Source of the DNA: Mangrovimonas sp. YM274
GTDB taxonomy: Bacteria > Bacteroidota > Bacteroidia > Flavobacteriales > Flavobacteriaceae
NCBI RefSeq assembly: GCF_030908385.1
Contig: NZ_CP133091.1
Coordinates: 779,501-843,500 of the forward strand
Direction of reading: 5' to 3'
Length of the DNA stretch: 64,000 nucleotides
Positions 18,291 through 26,807 of the stretch are shown piece after piece. Both the position numbers and the translations under genes were made by a program. The first letter of the stretch is position 1. Each line of letters starts with the position of its first letter. The notes beneath the pieces are model-generated. The model was given only the letters and a program-made list of their open reading frames with translations, did not search any database and was not told the DNA's origin.

Positions 18291-19055
18291 ATGCAGTTAC
18301 ATTCAAATATCATTGGTGCCGGTAAACCTTTTATTATCCTACATGGTTTTTTAGGGATGGGGGATAACTGGAAGACTCTGGGGAAGAAATTTAGTGAAGA
18401 AGGCTATGAAGTGCATTTGGTAGACCAGCGTAACCATGGCCGTAGTCCTCATAGTGACACTTTCGACTATGAAGTGCTTACTGATGATTTGAAAGCATAC
18501 ATTACATCGCACCAACTTTCCGAAGTTGTATTGTTAGGGCATTCCATGGGCGGGAAAACAGCTATGTTGTTTGCTGCAAAACATCCTGAGCTGGTATCCA
18601 AATTGATTGTGGCCGATATTTCCCCGCGTTTTTATCCTGTACATCACGATACCATTCTGGAAGGTTTGAGCCAATTGGATTTTTCTGCTATAGCCAATAG
18701 AGGTGAGGCCGATGAGGCCTTGTCGCGTTACATAACAGATTTTGGGATCCGTCAGTTTTTGTTGAAGAATTTGTATTGGAAAGAAAAAGGGCAGTTGGCC
18801 CTAAGGTTGAATTTGGAAGCATTGAAAGCCAATGTGGCGGAAGTTGGCGAAGCACTTCCTGTGCATGCTAAATTTGAAAAGGATACCTTGTTTTTGCGAG
18901 GAGACAGATCGGAATATATTGCATTGCAGGATGAGACTTTAATCAAGGCGCATTTTCCTAAAGCCCAAATAGAAACGGTAACCAATGCAGGGCATTGGCT
19001 GCATGCAGAAAACCCAAAAGAGTTTTTTGAGGATGTCATAAAATTCCTAACATAA
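18291..19055 (+). CDS. Alpha/beta-fold hydrolase (YbfF-like esterase)
   Basis: 254 residues. Alpha/beta hydrolase fold with oxyanion motif LHGFLGMGDNW, nucleophile elbow GHSMGG, and a late catalytic His in NAGHWLHAENP. It most resembles the YbfF/RutD-like esterase group (DQRNHGRSPHSD motif). Probably cytoplasmic, as no signal peptide is seen. Substrate unknown. It lies between pdxJ and a small membrane protein gene on the same strand. Confidence 0.88.
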   Translation: MQLHSNIIGAGKPFIILHGFLGMGDNWKTLGKKFSEEGYEVHLVDQRNHGRSPHSDTFDYEVLTDDLKAYITSHQLSEVVLLGHSMGGKTAMLFAAKHPELVSKLIVADISPRFYPVHHDTILEGLSQLDFSAIANRGEADEALSRYITDFGIRQFLLKNLYWKEKGQLALRLNLEALKANVAEVGEALPVHAKFEKDTLFLRGDRSEYIALQDETLIKAHFPKAQIETVTNAGHWLHAENPKEFFEDVIKFLT

Positions 19056-19059
19056 AATT

Positions 19060-19080
19060 CGTATTTTTATTTAAAATACG
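19060..19080. repeat. AU-rich hairpin before the YvlD-like gene
   Basis: CGTATTTT-TATTT-AAAATACG, a perfect 8-bp stem with a 5-nt loop, just after the hydrolase stop and 5 bp before the next ATG. It could affect translation of the small membrane protein, but the stem is nearly all A-T. Confidence 0.4.
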
Positions 19081-19085
19081 ATCTT

Positions 19086-19430
19086 ATGAAACTAGTTATC
19101 AGAATTTTATTGTCGGCTGTGGCCGTTGTTATTTTGGCAAAATTATTGCCAGGGGTTGAAGTGGTTGGATTTACCTCTGCCATCATCGTCGCGATAGTAT
19201 TGGCTTTGCTCAATGCCATTGTAAAGCCCATCTTAGTTATTTTAACGCTCCCCATTACTATTGTTACCCTTGGTTTGTTTTTGTTGATAATCAACGCGTT
19301 GATTGTGCTTATGGCCAGTAGCTTTATCGATGGTTTTGGAGTGAGCAGTATTTGGACGGCCATTTTATTCAGTGTTCTCCTGTCCATACTGGAATCCATA
19401 TTGTACTCTGTTTTAAAAGACGATAATTAA
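19086..19430 (+). CDS. YvlD-like small membrane protein (phage-holin 4 family fold)
   Basis: 114 residues, almost entirely hydrophobic, with about four transmembrane segments. The conserved core (ALLNAIVKPILVILTLPIT, then LGLFLLIINALIVLMAS) is that of the YvlD/PF04020 family. Despite the Pfam name these are chromosomal inner-membrane proteins of unknown function, not phage lysis genes. No phage genes are nearby. Confidence 0.85.
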   Translation: MKLVIRILLSAVAVVILAKLLPGVEVVGFTSAIIVAIVLALLNAIVKPILVILTLPITIVTLGLFLLIINALIVLMASSFIDGFGVSSIWTAILFSVLLSILESILYSVLKDDN

Positions 19431-19446
19431 AGCAGATAAGACTAAA

Positions 19447-19478
19447 AAAGCCTCTAAAATATAAAAATAAAGGGGCTT
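19447..19478. terminator. Weak possible terminator
   Basis: AAGCCTCT / AGGGGCTT can pair over 8 bp with one G-U wobble and a long A-rich loop, between convergent genes. The U-tract is poor, so support is limited. Confidence 0.35.
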
Positions 19479-19491
19479 GGAATAGTTGTGT

Positions 19492-20025
19492 TTAACAGTC
19501 AATAAGTCTTCCGCAGACTTTAACATTGGCTCTGTTTCTTTTAATTCTAATGTCTATGCATTTGCCGTTTTCTAATGATTCTGCTAGTTCCGAGGCAGCG
19601 GTTGCCGTAGCTTGTTTTGCACAATTTTCGGTGTAACAAGTGTCAAATAGTTCCCAGCCATCGCCACTTTGACCACGGCAATCTTCGTCGTCTCCATGGG
19701 GAGTTGGGTTCACTGGGCCGGTAATTGGAGTTATGGTAACTAGCTCGCCCTTAATGAGGAAGTTGATAGCCAAAAACTCATGTTCGTTTAATTCTTCCGA
19801 ATATAAGTCGTTAACGGTTGTCTCGATAATAGTTGATAAATCAATTTGAGTTAAATTGTAGGTTGTTTGAAACATCCTTGCCGTAAATTCAAACTCAATG
19901 TTATCTAAGTTAAAGTTTTCTAAGCTTTCATCTTGATTATTTATGGAATCTTCTTCTTCTTTTTGACATGATACAAAAAAGGCAAGGCTGAATAAAAGAA
20001 CTGCTAATGATAGAATGTTTTTCAT
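19492..20025 (-). CDS. Cysteine-rich hypothetical lipoprotein
   Basis: 177 residues, not recognised. The N-terminus is a lipoprotein signal with lipobox FVSC (Cys20), followed by an acidic linker (QKEEEDSINNQDESLE), which in Bacteroidota can resemble a surface-export signal. The C-terminal third holds six cysteines (ECRGQ-like DCRGQ, DTCYTENC, GKCID, VCGRLIDC), so disulfides or metal binding are possible. It stands alone, convergent with the YvlD-like gene. Confidence 0.7.
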   Translation of the reverse strand: MKNILSLAVLLFSLAFFVSCQKEEEDSINNQDESLENFNLDNIEFEFTARMFQTTYNLTQIDLSTIIETTVNDLYSEELNEHEFLAINFLIKGELVTITPITGPVNPTPHGDDEDCRGQSGDGWELFDTCYTENCAKQATATAASELAESLENGKCIDIRIKRNRANVKVCGRLIDC

Positions 20026-20311
20026 AATTTTTGGTTGATTTTTAAATTTAATTTTCTTATTGAGTTATCATTTGCGCAAATAATCTAAACAATATTACTT
20101 TTTTTTACAAGTTTTATTGAAAGAAAAACCTTATTTTTTATATATCACTAAATTAATTGCTCCAAATTTCAATGATATGTCTACTATTATTAAACTTTTT
20201 CTTTTGTATTTCATTAAGTCATTTATGGGTTTAAGAGTAAGAAGAAATACCATCCTATAATTGTATGTCTTATTTTTTTCTTAACTCCCCTAAATACAAT
20301 ACCTTGAAAAC
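20026..20311. other. AT-rich gap between lipoprotein gene and tig promoter
   Basis: About 290 bp with no supportable gene. It holds the divergent upstream regions. The only structure I see is a 12-bp perfect palindrome, ATTTGCGCAAAT, at 20070-20081, about 45 bp ahead of the lipoprotein start. Confidence 0.6.
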
Positions 20312-20342
20312 TTTGCCGAGTTGCAAAAAATATGTACTTTTG
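20312..20342 (+). promoter_or_regulatory. Promoter of tig
   Basis: TTTG (20312-20315), a 19-bp spacer and TACTTTTG (20335-20342) fit the Bacteroidota consensus TTTG-N17-23-TAnnTTTG. Expected transcription start is near 20349, about 20 bp before the trigger factor ATG. Confidence 0.65.
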
Positions 20343-20368
20343 CAACCCAATTTTTATACGATTCGATA

Positions 20369-21691
20369 ATGAATATTACAAGAGAAAACATTGACGCATT
20401 AAATGCTGTTGTTAAAGTAGATATCTCAAAAGAGGACTACAGCGATAAAGTGGAGAAAATCCTTTCAGATTACCGTAAATCGGCTAACATTCCTGGTTTT
20501 AGAAAAGGACATGTGCCAATGACCATGGTAAAGAGACAATATGGTAAGGCTGTCTTGGTAGATGAGGTAAACAAACTGTTGCAGGATGCCTTGAACAAAT
20601 ACCTTACAGAAGAGAAGCTTGATGTTTTAGGAAACCCATTGCCAAAGCCTCAGGACGATTTGGATTGGGATGCCGATAATTTTTCTTTTGAATTCGAATT
20701 AGGATTGGCTCCTGAGTTTGACGTAGAGTTGAAATCGAAAAAAGCAATTACGCAATACCAAATTGTTGCCGATGATAAGATGTTGGATGACCAAGTAGAA
20801 CATATCCGTAAGCAATATGGTAAATTGGTGTCTCAGGAAACCGCGTCTAAAGATGATGAAATTACGGGTGTATTCGCTAACGAAGAAAAGGAAATCAACA
20901 ACACAGCTACAATTACTTTAGATAAAATTAAAGGTAAAACCAACGAGAAGAAATTTGTTGGGGCAAAGGTTGGAGATGTTATCACTTTAAAGACGAAAGG
21001 ATTGTTTAACGACGATCACGACTTAATGCACTTCTTGAAAGTATCTCATGACGATGCACACGGATTGGACGTTGAAGTAACCTTTACGGTTACAGAAATC
21101 AACACAAGAGAGTTGGCAGATTTAGATCAAGAATTGTTTGATAAATTGTTTGGTAAGGGAGTGGTAACTTCTGTAACGGAATTGAAAGAGAAAATCAAAG
21201 TAGATTCTGAAAAGCAATTTGCACAGCAAGGTGATCAAAAATTGTTGAACGATGTAACTGAGTACCTTGTAGAGAATACTAAGTTTGATTTACCTGCGGC
21301 ATTCTTGCAAAAGTGGATTCAAACAGCAGGAGAAGAGCAATTGGATGCAGACCAAGCTAAAGAAGAGTATGAGAAGTCTGAAAAGAGCATGCGTTACCAA
21401 TTGATTGAAGGAAAATTGATTCAAGATCACAACCTTCAGGTAACTTTTGATGATTTGAAAGCTCACGCTAAGGAAATGATTAAAGCGCAAATGGCGCAAT
21501 TTGGACAAATGGACCCTGCGGAGGAAGAATTGGACAATATTGCTGCTAGAATTTTATCTAACCAAGACGAAGTGAAGCGTTTGTCTGAGCAATTGATGAG
21601 TCAAAAACTATTGGATCTTTACAAAGCAGAAGGAAATCTTAAAGTAAAAGAGATTACTTATGACGATTTTGTAAAAGAGTTTTACAGTTAA
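20369..21691 (+). CDS. tig: Trigger factor
   Basis: 440 residues from ATG 20369 (MNITRENIDALNAVV). An upstream in-frame ATG at 20321 would begin inside the promoter and is rejected. Ribosome-binding N-domain with the signature IPGFRKGHVPMTMVKRQYG (about 36-55), a diverged peptidyl-prolyl isomerase-like middle, and a helical C-terminal chaperone domain. It shields nascent chains at the ribosome exit. As in most bacteria it precedes clpP and clpX, but a terminator lies between. Confidence 0.95.
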   Translation: MNITRENIDALNAVVKVDISKEDYSDKVEKILSDYRKSANIPGFRKGHVPMTMVKRQYGKAVLVDEVNKLLQDALNKYLTEEKLDVLGNPLPKPQDDLDWDADNFSFEFELGLAPEFDVELKSKKAITQYQIVADDKMLDDQVEHIRKQYGKLVSQETASKDDEITGVFANEEKEINNTATITLDKIKGKTNEKKFVGAKVGDVITLKTKGLFNDDHDLMHFLKVSHDDAHGLDVEVTFTVTEINTRELADLDQELFDKLFGKGVVTSVTELKEKIKVDSEKQFAQQGDQKLLNDVTEYLVENTKFDLPAAFLQKWIQTAGEEQLDADQAKEEYEKSEKSMRYQLIEGKLIQDHNLQVTFDDLKAHAKEMIKAQMAQFGQMDPAEEELDNIAARILSNQDEVKRLSEQLMSQKLLDLYKAEGNLKVKEITYDDFVKEFYS

Positions 21692-21719
21692 TTGTTACAG
21701 AATAAATGATTATATTTAG

Positions 21720-21752
21720 AGCGTAAAACTATCGGGTTTTACGCTTTTTTTT
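21720..21752 (+). terminator. Rho-independent terminator after tig
   Basis: Stem AGCGTAAAAC / GTTTTACGCT, loop TATCGG, followed by seven or more T. Confidence 0.93.
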
Positions 21753-21827
21753 GACCGTCAAAAATCCAGGTCATTTACTACCTGTAAACGCCTCAGGTTT
21801 TATCAATTATTAACAACAATTAGACAT

Positions 21828-22505
21828 ATGAATTTCGGAAAAGAATTTGAAAAGTTTGCAATAAAAGATCAAGGAGTTAGCAGTACATATTACAACAAAA
21901 TTATGAGTAGTATGTATCCAACAAACTTAACCCCAAATATTATTGAAGAGCGCCAAATGAATGCTGTGGCAATGGACGTGTTTTCCCGTTTAATGATGGA
22001 TCGTATCATTTTTATGGGAACAGGAATCAATGATCAAGTGGCCAATATTATCCAGGCGCAGTTGTTGTTTTTGGAAAGCACCGATGCATCCAAAGACATT
22101 CAAATATATATCAACTCTCCAGGTGGTAGTGTGTATGCCGGGTTGGGAATTTACGACACCATGCAGCTAATCAAGCCAGATGTAGCAACAATCTGTACTG
22201 GTATGGCGGCGTCCATGGCAGCAGTGTTGTTGTGCGCCGGAACTAAAGGAAAGCGCAGCGGCTTGACCCACTCCAGAGTAATGATCCACCAACCATTGGG
22301 AGGAGCGCAAGGACAAGCTAGCGATATTGAAATCACAGCTCGTGAAATATTAACCTTGAAAGAGGAACTTTATAAAATAATTAGTAAACATTCGGGACAG
22401 GACTACGACAAAGTATATGCAGACAGTGATAGAGATTACTGGATGAAAGCAGAAAAGGCTTTGGAGTATGGAATGATTGATGAAGTTTTATCCCGTAACG
22501 TATAA
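21828..22505 (+). CDS. clpP: ATP-dependent Clp protease proteolytic subunit
   Basis: 225 residues. Serine peptidase S14 with catalytic Ser129 (GMAASMAAVLL) and His154 (HSRVMIHQPLGG); the acidic residue is expected in the DYDKVYADSDRDYW region. The N-terminal extension of about 25 residues over E. coli ClpP may be a propeptide. ClpP forms a double heptamer capped by ClpX, which is encoded 36 bp downstream. Confidence 0.97.
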   Translation: MNFGKEFEKFAIKDQGVSSTYYNKIMSSMYPTNLTPNIIEERQMNAVAMDVFSRLMMDRIIFMGTGINDQVANIIQAQLLFLESTDASKDIQIYINSPGGSVYAGLGIYDTMQLIKPDVATICTGMAASMAAVLLCAGTKGKRSGLTHSRVMIHQPLGGAQGQASDIEITAREILTLKEELYKIISKHSGQDYDKVYADSDRDYWMKAEKALEYGMIDEVLSRNV

Positions 22506-22541
22506 ATATCCAGTAGATATTTAAATTGAATTTTTGAATTT

Positions 22542-23774
22542 ATGGCAAAGGAAGAATTAGAATGTTCGTTTTGTGGTAGGAAAAAGCCAGAAACCAATCT
22601 GCTTATAGCAGGCTTGGATGCCCATATCTGTGACCGCTGTATTGAGCAGGCGCATGGTATTGTATTGGAAGAGTCGAAGCAAAGTGACAACTCCGAACTA
22701 TCGACAGAGTTAATGCTTAGAAAGCCACAGCAAATCAAAGGCTTTTTGGATGAGTACATCATCGGTCAGGAGTACACAAAAAAAGTGATGTCCGTAGCGG
22801 TATACAATCACTATAAGCGCTTGTTGCAACCTGCAAGTGAAGATGATATTGAAATCCAAAAGAGTAATATCATTATGGTGGGGCAAACCGGTACAGGTAA
22901 AACCTTGATGGCAAAAACCATCGCCAAAATGCTAAATGTGCCATTGGCCATTGTGGATGCTACAGTGTTAACCGAGGCAGGTTATGTTGGGGAAGATGTG
23001 GAAAGCATTTTGACCCGTTTGTTGCAAGCTGCCGATTATAACTTGGAGAAGGCTGAAAAAGGCATCGTGTTTATTGATGAAATTGACAAGATTGCCAGAA
23101 AAAGTGATAACCCATCAATCACTAGAGATGTTTCCGGAGAAGGGGTGCAACAAGCGTTGTTGAAGTTGTTAGAGGGTACAGTGGTTAATGTGCCGCCAAA
23201 AGGAGGTCGTAAGCACCCAGACCAAAAATTTATAGAAGTAAATACAGAGCACATCCTGTTTATTGCGGGAGGAGCTTTTGATGGTATCGAACGCATCATT
23301 TCAAAGCGTCTCAATATGGCTGCTATAGGCTATAAAGCTGCTCATGAAGATGCTCAAGTAGATACTAATAATTTGCTTCAATATATCATTCCAAAGGATT
23401 TAAAGGATTTTGGATTGATTCCGGAAATTATTGGTCGTTTGCCTGTACTTACCTATATGGATCCGTTGGATGCGGCAACTTTGCGCGCTATTTTAACGCA
23501 GCCCAAAAATGCAATAATCAAGCAGTACAAAAAGCTGTTTGAAATGGATGATATTGAGTTTACTATCACCGATGACGCTTTGGATTATATAGTTGAAAAG
23601 GCTATTGAATACAAACTTGGTGCTAGAGGATTACGTTCTTTATGTGAAGAAATCCTTACCGATGCTATGTTTGAAATGCCTAGCAGCGATGATAACAAGT
23701 TGAAGGTTACAAGGAGTTATGCGGAGGATAAACTGAATAAAACGGCGCTAAAAAAGCTTAAAGCTGTATCCTAA
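22542..23774 (+). CDS. clpX: Clp protease ATP-binding subunit ClpX
   Basis: 410 residues. N-terminal zinc-binding domain with Cys8, Cys11, Cys30 and Cys33 (CSFC...CDRC). AAA+ module: Walker A GQTGTGKT (114-121), Walker [11 protein letters not shown], and sensor/arginine-finger segments near EIIGRLPV and KLGARGLRS. It unfolds substrates and feeds them to ClpP. Length and order are typical; a strong terminator follows. Confidence 0.97.
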   Translation: MAKEELECSFCGRKKPETNLLIAGLDAHICDRCIEQAHGIVLEESKQSDNSELSTELMLRKPQQIKGFLDEYIIGQEYTKKVMSVAVYNHYKRLLQPASEDDIEIQKSNIIMVGQTGTGKTLMAKTIAKMLNVPLAIVDATVLTEAGYVGEDVESILTRLLQAADYNLEKAEKGIVFIDEIDKIARKSDNPSITRDVSGEGVQQALLKLLEGTVVNVPPKGGRKHPDQKFIEVNTEHILFIAGGAFDGIERIISKRLNMAAIGYKAAHEDAQVDTNNLLQYIIPKDLKDFGLIPEIIGRLPVLTYMDPLDAATLRAILTQPKNAIIKQYKKLFEMDDIEFTITDDALDYIVEKAIEYKLGARGLRSLCEEILTDAMFEMPSSDDNKLKVTRSYAEDKLNKTALKKLKAVS

Positions 23775-23792
23775 TCATTACATCGATAGATT

Positions 23793-23826
23793 AAAAAAAA
23801 AGCCACTCAATTTGAGTGGCTTTTTT
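23793..23826 (+). terminator. Rho-independent terminator after clpX
   Basis: AAAAGCCACTCAA / TTGAGTGGCTTTTTT hairpin directly after the clpX stop, with A and T tracts on both sides. Confidence 0.93.
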
Positions 23827-24074
23827 GCTATTTGGATCAATAATTAATATTCTGCAATACTATATTTTGAAAAGGACAAGCCTTTTATATGTTCTAAAAT
23901 TGCATTGGAATAATGACAATGTTAAGGGAGGATTGTCAACATTATTAATGTAAATATAGTGGCATTTGTGTAAGATAAAAATGACGTAGTAGTTTATTGG
24001 ACAAATGCATTTAAATAATCGTTATGCGGATTTTAGACAAGACGTTAATCGGATTTTTCAGCAGGTTTTAAATT
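23827..24074. other. Intergenic stretch, no feature seen
   Basis: About 250 AT-rich bases between the clpX terminator and the GH3-gene stop. No coding signal, tRNA or convincing hairpin. A short open frame starting at 24005 runs into the antisense of the GH3 gene and looks like chance. Confidence 0.55.
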
Positions 24075-25589
24075 TTAAAAATTCAATTTCAATAATTCAT
24101 CCATGTACTCTCGGTTATTCGATAAACGAGGAACTTTGTGTTGGCCTCCCAATTTGTTATGCTGTTTCAACCAATCATAAAATAAATGCTCCCTAGCAAT
24201 ATTAATTTTGGGCATGTTCAAGGTCATATTGTTGTAGCGTTTGGCTTCGTAGTCGGAGTTTAATGATTTAAGAGCATTGTCAAAAAGTTCTCCAAATTGG
24301 TTTACATCTTTAGGAGGTGTTTTAAATTCAATGAGCCATTCATGCGACCCCTTATCGTGCCCGTTCATAAAAATAGGTGCGGCGGTATACTCTACAATTT
24401 CAGAAGCCGTTTTTCTACATACTTCTTTAAGCGCATCCTCGGCATTTTCAATAATCAATTCTTCTCCAAAAACATTGATATGGTGTTTGGTGCGGCCAGA
24501 AACCTTCACGCGGTATGGGTGTAGTGAGGTAAACCTTATCGTATCCCCAATTTTATAGCGCCACAAACCAGCATTGGTGGTTATAACTACTGCGTAATTT
24601 TTGTCCTTTTCAACTTCGCTCAGTGGGATAACTTTTTCTTCAGGAGTGCCATAAGTGTCCATAGGAATGAACTCGTAGAAAATGCCATAGTCTAACATAA
24701 GCAATAGCTCGTTGGAATTGTTTTGGTCCTGAATGGCAAAAAAGCCTTCAGAGGCATTGTAGATTTCGTAATACCTAAAGTCCTTTTTAGGAAGGATAGC
24801 TTGGTACTGGTCTACATATGGCACAAAGCTCACACCTCCGTGAAAATATACTTCCAAATTCGGCCATACATCGGTGATACTTTGCTTGCCAGTGGTATCC
24901 AATACATTATTTAAAAGGACGAGCATCCAAGAAGGCACGCCAGCTAAACTAGTTACGTTCTCATTTATGGTTTCATCAACAATGGCCTGCATTTTATGTT
25001 CCCAATCGCTCATAAGGGACACCCTATTACTGGGTGTGCTACTAAACTCGGCCCAAAAGGGCATATTGTCAATTAAAATGGCAGACAGGTCGCCAAACAC
25101 TGTGCCGTTTTCTTTATAAAGTTCTTTACTACCGCCTAAGCGCAAGCTTTTTCCTGTGAATAGTTGCGAGTCTTCATTGTTGTTGAGGTACATGCACAGT
25201 AAGTCCTTGCTGGCTGCGTAATGACAATCTTCCAACGATTCATAACTTACGGGGATGAACTTGCTTTTGGCATTGGTGGTGCCACTAGATTTGGCAAACC
25301 ATTTGATAGGACTGGGCCAAAAGATATTATGTTCACCCAAACGGGAGCGCTCTATAACATTTTGATAATCTTCATAACATGAAATGGGAATTCTATCAGC
25401 AAACGTTTGGTAGCTTTTTATGGACTCAAAATCATACTTTTTGCCAAATTCCGTGTCTTTGGCAATATTAATAAGATCCAATAACAATTCATTTTGTACC
25501 TCATTGGGATATTTTAAAAATAGCTCTATTTGATGAAATCGTTTTTTTAAAAACCACGAGGCAATGGAATTTACTAAAGGAATTGGCAT
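24075..25589 (-). CDS. GH3-family acyl-amido synthetase-like protein
   Basis: 504 residues from the ATG at 25589 (MPIPLVNSIASWFLKKR). The frame extends to 25628, but those 13 residues are atypical. It belongs to the GH3 branch of adenylate-forming enzymes. Motifs visible: the P-loop-like KSSGTTNAKSKFIPVS, the YNASEGFFAIQ motif, and GLWRYKIGDTIRFTS. Plant GH3 enzymes join amino acids to jasmonate or auxin; bacterial members are widespread in Bacteroidota with unknown substrate. Probably cytosolic. Divergent from the DUF2797 gene, with fewer than 50 bp between starts. Confidence 0.88.
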   Translation of the reverse strand: MPIPLVNSIASWFLKKRFHQIELFLKYPNEVQNELLLDLINIAKDTEFGKKYDFESIKSYQTFADRIPISCYEDYQNVIERSRLGEHNIFWPSPIKWFAKSSGTTNAKSKFIPVSYESLEDCHYAASKDLLCMYLNNNEDSQLFTGKSLRLGGSKELYKENGTVFGDLSAILIDNMPFWAEFSSTPSNRVSLMSDWEHKMQAIVDETINENVTSLAGVPSWMLVLLNNVLDTTGKQSITDVWPNLEVYFHGGVSFVPYVDQYQAILPKKDFRYYEIYNASEGFFAIQDQNNSNELLLMLDYGIFYEFIPMDTYGTPEEKVIPLSEVEKDKNYAVVITTNAGLWRYKIGDTIRFTSLHPYRVKVSGRTKHHINVFGEELIIENAEDALKEVCRKTASEIVEYTAAPIFMNGHDKGSHEWLIEFKTPPKDVNQFGELFDNALKSLNSDYEAKRYNNMTLNMPKINIAREHLFYDWLKQHNKLGGQHKVPRLSNNREYMDELLKLNF

Positions 25590-25636
25590 ATTTGCAGTAT
25601 CTTTAAAAAAAGTAACTAAAAATAACATTTTTTTTT

Positions 25637-26431
25637 ATGACCTACCAAGGAGTTCTCACAAAAATGGAGACCGAGTATGGACACCCCATACAGTATTATT
25701 TGGTGTTTAAAATTGACTTTTTAAACCTAAACCAACTGCTAAATAGAACAATAAGTATTCAATTTGTGAAATTTGAATGCTTGAATTGTGGTTTGGATAA
25801 GCCAATTTATAGACAGGGGTTTTGTAAAAGTTGCTTTTTTGAAGTGCCTCAAGCGGCAGATTGGATAATGAGACCAGAATTGAGTACGGCGCATCTAGGA
25901 AAAGAAGACCGCGATTTGGAATACGAAAAGAAAGTGCAGTTGCAACCGCATATTGTGTACTTGGCCAATTCTAGTAGTGTTAAAGTAGGGGTAACACGTA
26001 AAACACAAGTGCCTACTAGATGGATAGATCAGGGGGCGCATGAAGCCATTGAAATTGTAGAAGTGCCCAATAGGTATTTAGCAGGTATTACCGAGGTGGC
26101 CCTAAAAGAACATGTGTCTGATAAAACCAATTGGCGCACGATGCTTAAAAATGAGGTGGTGGATGAAAACCTGGTAGAATGGCGCGAACGCTTGTTGCCT
26201 TTCGTTCCTGAAGAAGCAAGAGAGTACATTATAGCGTCCAATACAGAAACCGAATTGGAGTTTCCTGTGGAGCAATATCCATTAAAACCTAAAAGTTTAA
26301 ATTTAGGAAAAACACCTTCATATACCGGGAGGCTGTCAGGGATTAAAGGACAATACCTAATCTTTGAAGATCAAACCGTGTTTAACGTACGCGCCAACGA
26401 AGGGTTGGTGGTTGATATTTCCATACGTTAG
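25637..26431 (+). CDS. DUF2797 protein with zinc-ribbon-like N-terminus
   Basis: 264 residues. The N-terminal half has four cysteines in CLNCG...GFCKSC, likely a zinc site. The middle shows the DUF2797 features: HIVYLANSSSVKVGVTRKTQVPTRWIDQGA, which resembles a GIY-YIG-like strand pattern, and EVALKEHVSDKTNWRTML. Function unknown. A bidirectional terminator separates it from rpsU. Confidence 0.82.
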   Translation: MTYQGVLTKMETEYGHPIQYYLVFKIDFLNLNQLLNRTISIQFVKFECLNCGLDKPIYRQGFCKSCFFEVPQAADWIMRPELSTAHLGKEDRDLEYEKKVQLQPHIVYLANSSSVKVGVTRKTQVPTRWIDQGAHEAIEIVEVPNRYLAGITEVALKEHVSDKTNWRTMLKNEVVDENLVEWRERLLPFVPEEAREYIIASNTETELEFPVEQYPLKPKSLNLGKTPSYTGRLSGIKGQYLIFEDQTVFNVRANEGLVVDISIR

Positions 26432-26452
26432 CACAAGATAAGTAATACATTG

Positions 26453-26485
26453 AAAAGCAAAGGCTACCCTGAGGTAGCCTTTTTC
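26453..26485. terminator. Bidirectional terminator between DUF2797 gene and rpsU
   Basis: Stem AAGGCTACC / GGTAGCCTT with a CTGA loop and T/A tracts on both sides, 7 bp from the rpsU stop. Confidence 0.88.
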
Positions 26486-26492
26486 ATGTATA

Positions 26493-26687
26493 TTAAATAT
26501 CTTCTTGGTCTCTTAAGTTTTGGATATAAGAAGCTTTTTGAATTTCACGTCGTCTTCTTACGGACGGTTTCGTGAAAAATTGCCCCTCTCTTAAGTTTTG
26601 CATCACCTTGACATTTCTGTGCTTACGCTTGTATCGCTTCAATGCACGCTCAATACTTTCGCCTTCTTTAATTACAATTTTTATCAT
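26493..26687 (-). CDS. rpsU: 30S ribosomal protein bS21
   Basis: 64 residues, highly basic, with the bS21 pattern: IKIVIKEGESIERALKRYKR, then FFTKPSVRRRREIQKAS. bS21 sits near the 3' end of 16S rRNA and the anti-Shine-Dalgarno region. In Flavobacteria that region is sequestered on the ribosome, which matches the lack of Shine-Dalgarno sequences seen in this window. Single-gene unit with a terminator. Confidence 0.96.
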   Translation of the reverse strand: MIKIVIKEGESIERALKRYKRKHRNVKVMQNLREGQFFTKPSVRRRREIQKASYIQNLRDQEDI

Positions 26688-26807
26688 AGATATTTAAATT
26701 TATTAACCCACAATGTAATTTTTTAATTGAACTATGCAAATAAAACTGTGAAACTTTATTCAATTTATATTGAGAATAAGTTACATCATTAAATTAAGCA
26801 GAATAAC

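Noticed and set aside
19086-19430. Phage holin
   Set aside because: The Pfam name is misleading; the protein is a YvlD-type chromosomal membrane protein, and no phage genes are near.
20321-20368. Longer trigger factor start adding 16 residues
   Set aside because: The extension lies over the TAnnTTTG promoter box, and the family starts at MNITRENIDAL.
24005-24196. 63-codon plus-strand open frame beginning in the gap after clpX
   Set aside because: Most of it is antisense to the 3' end of the GH3-family gene; no family resemblance or promoter.
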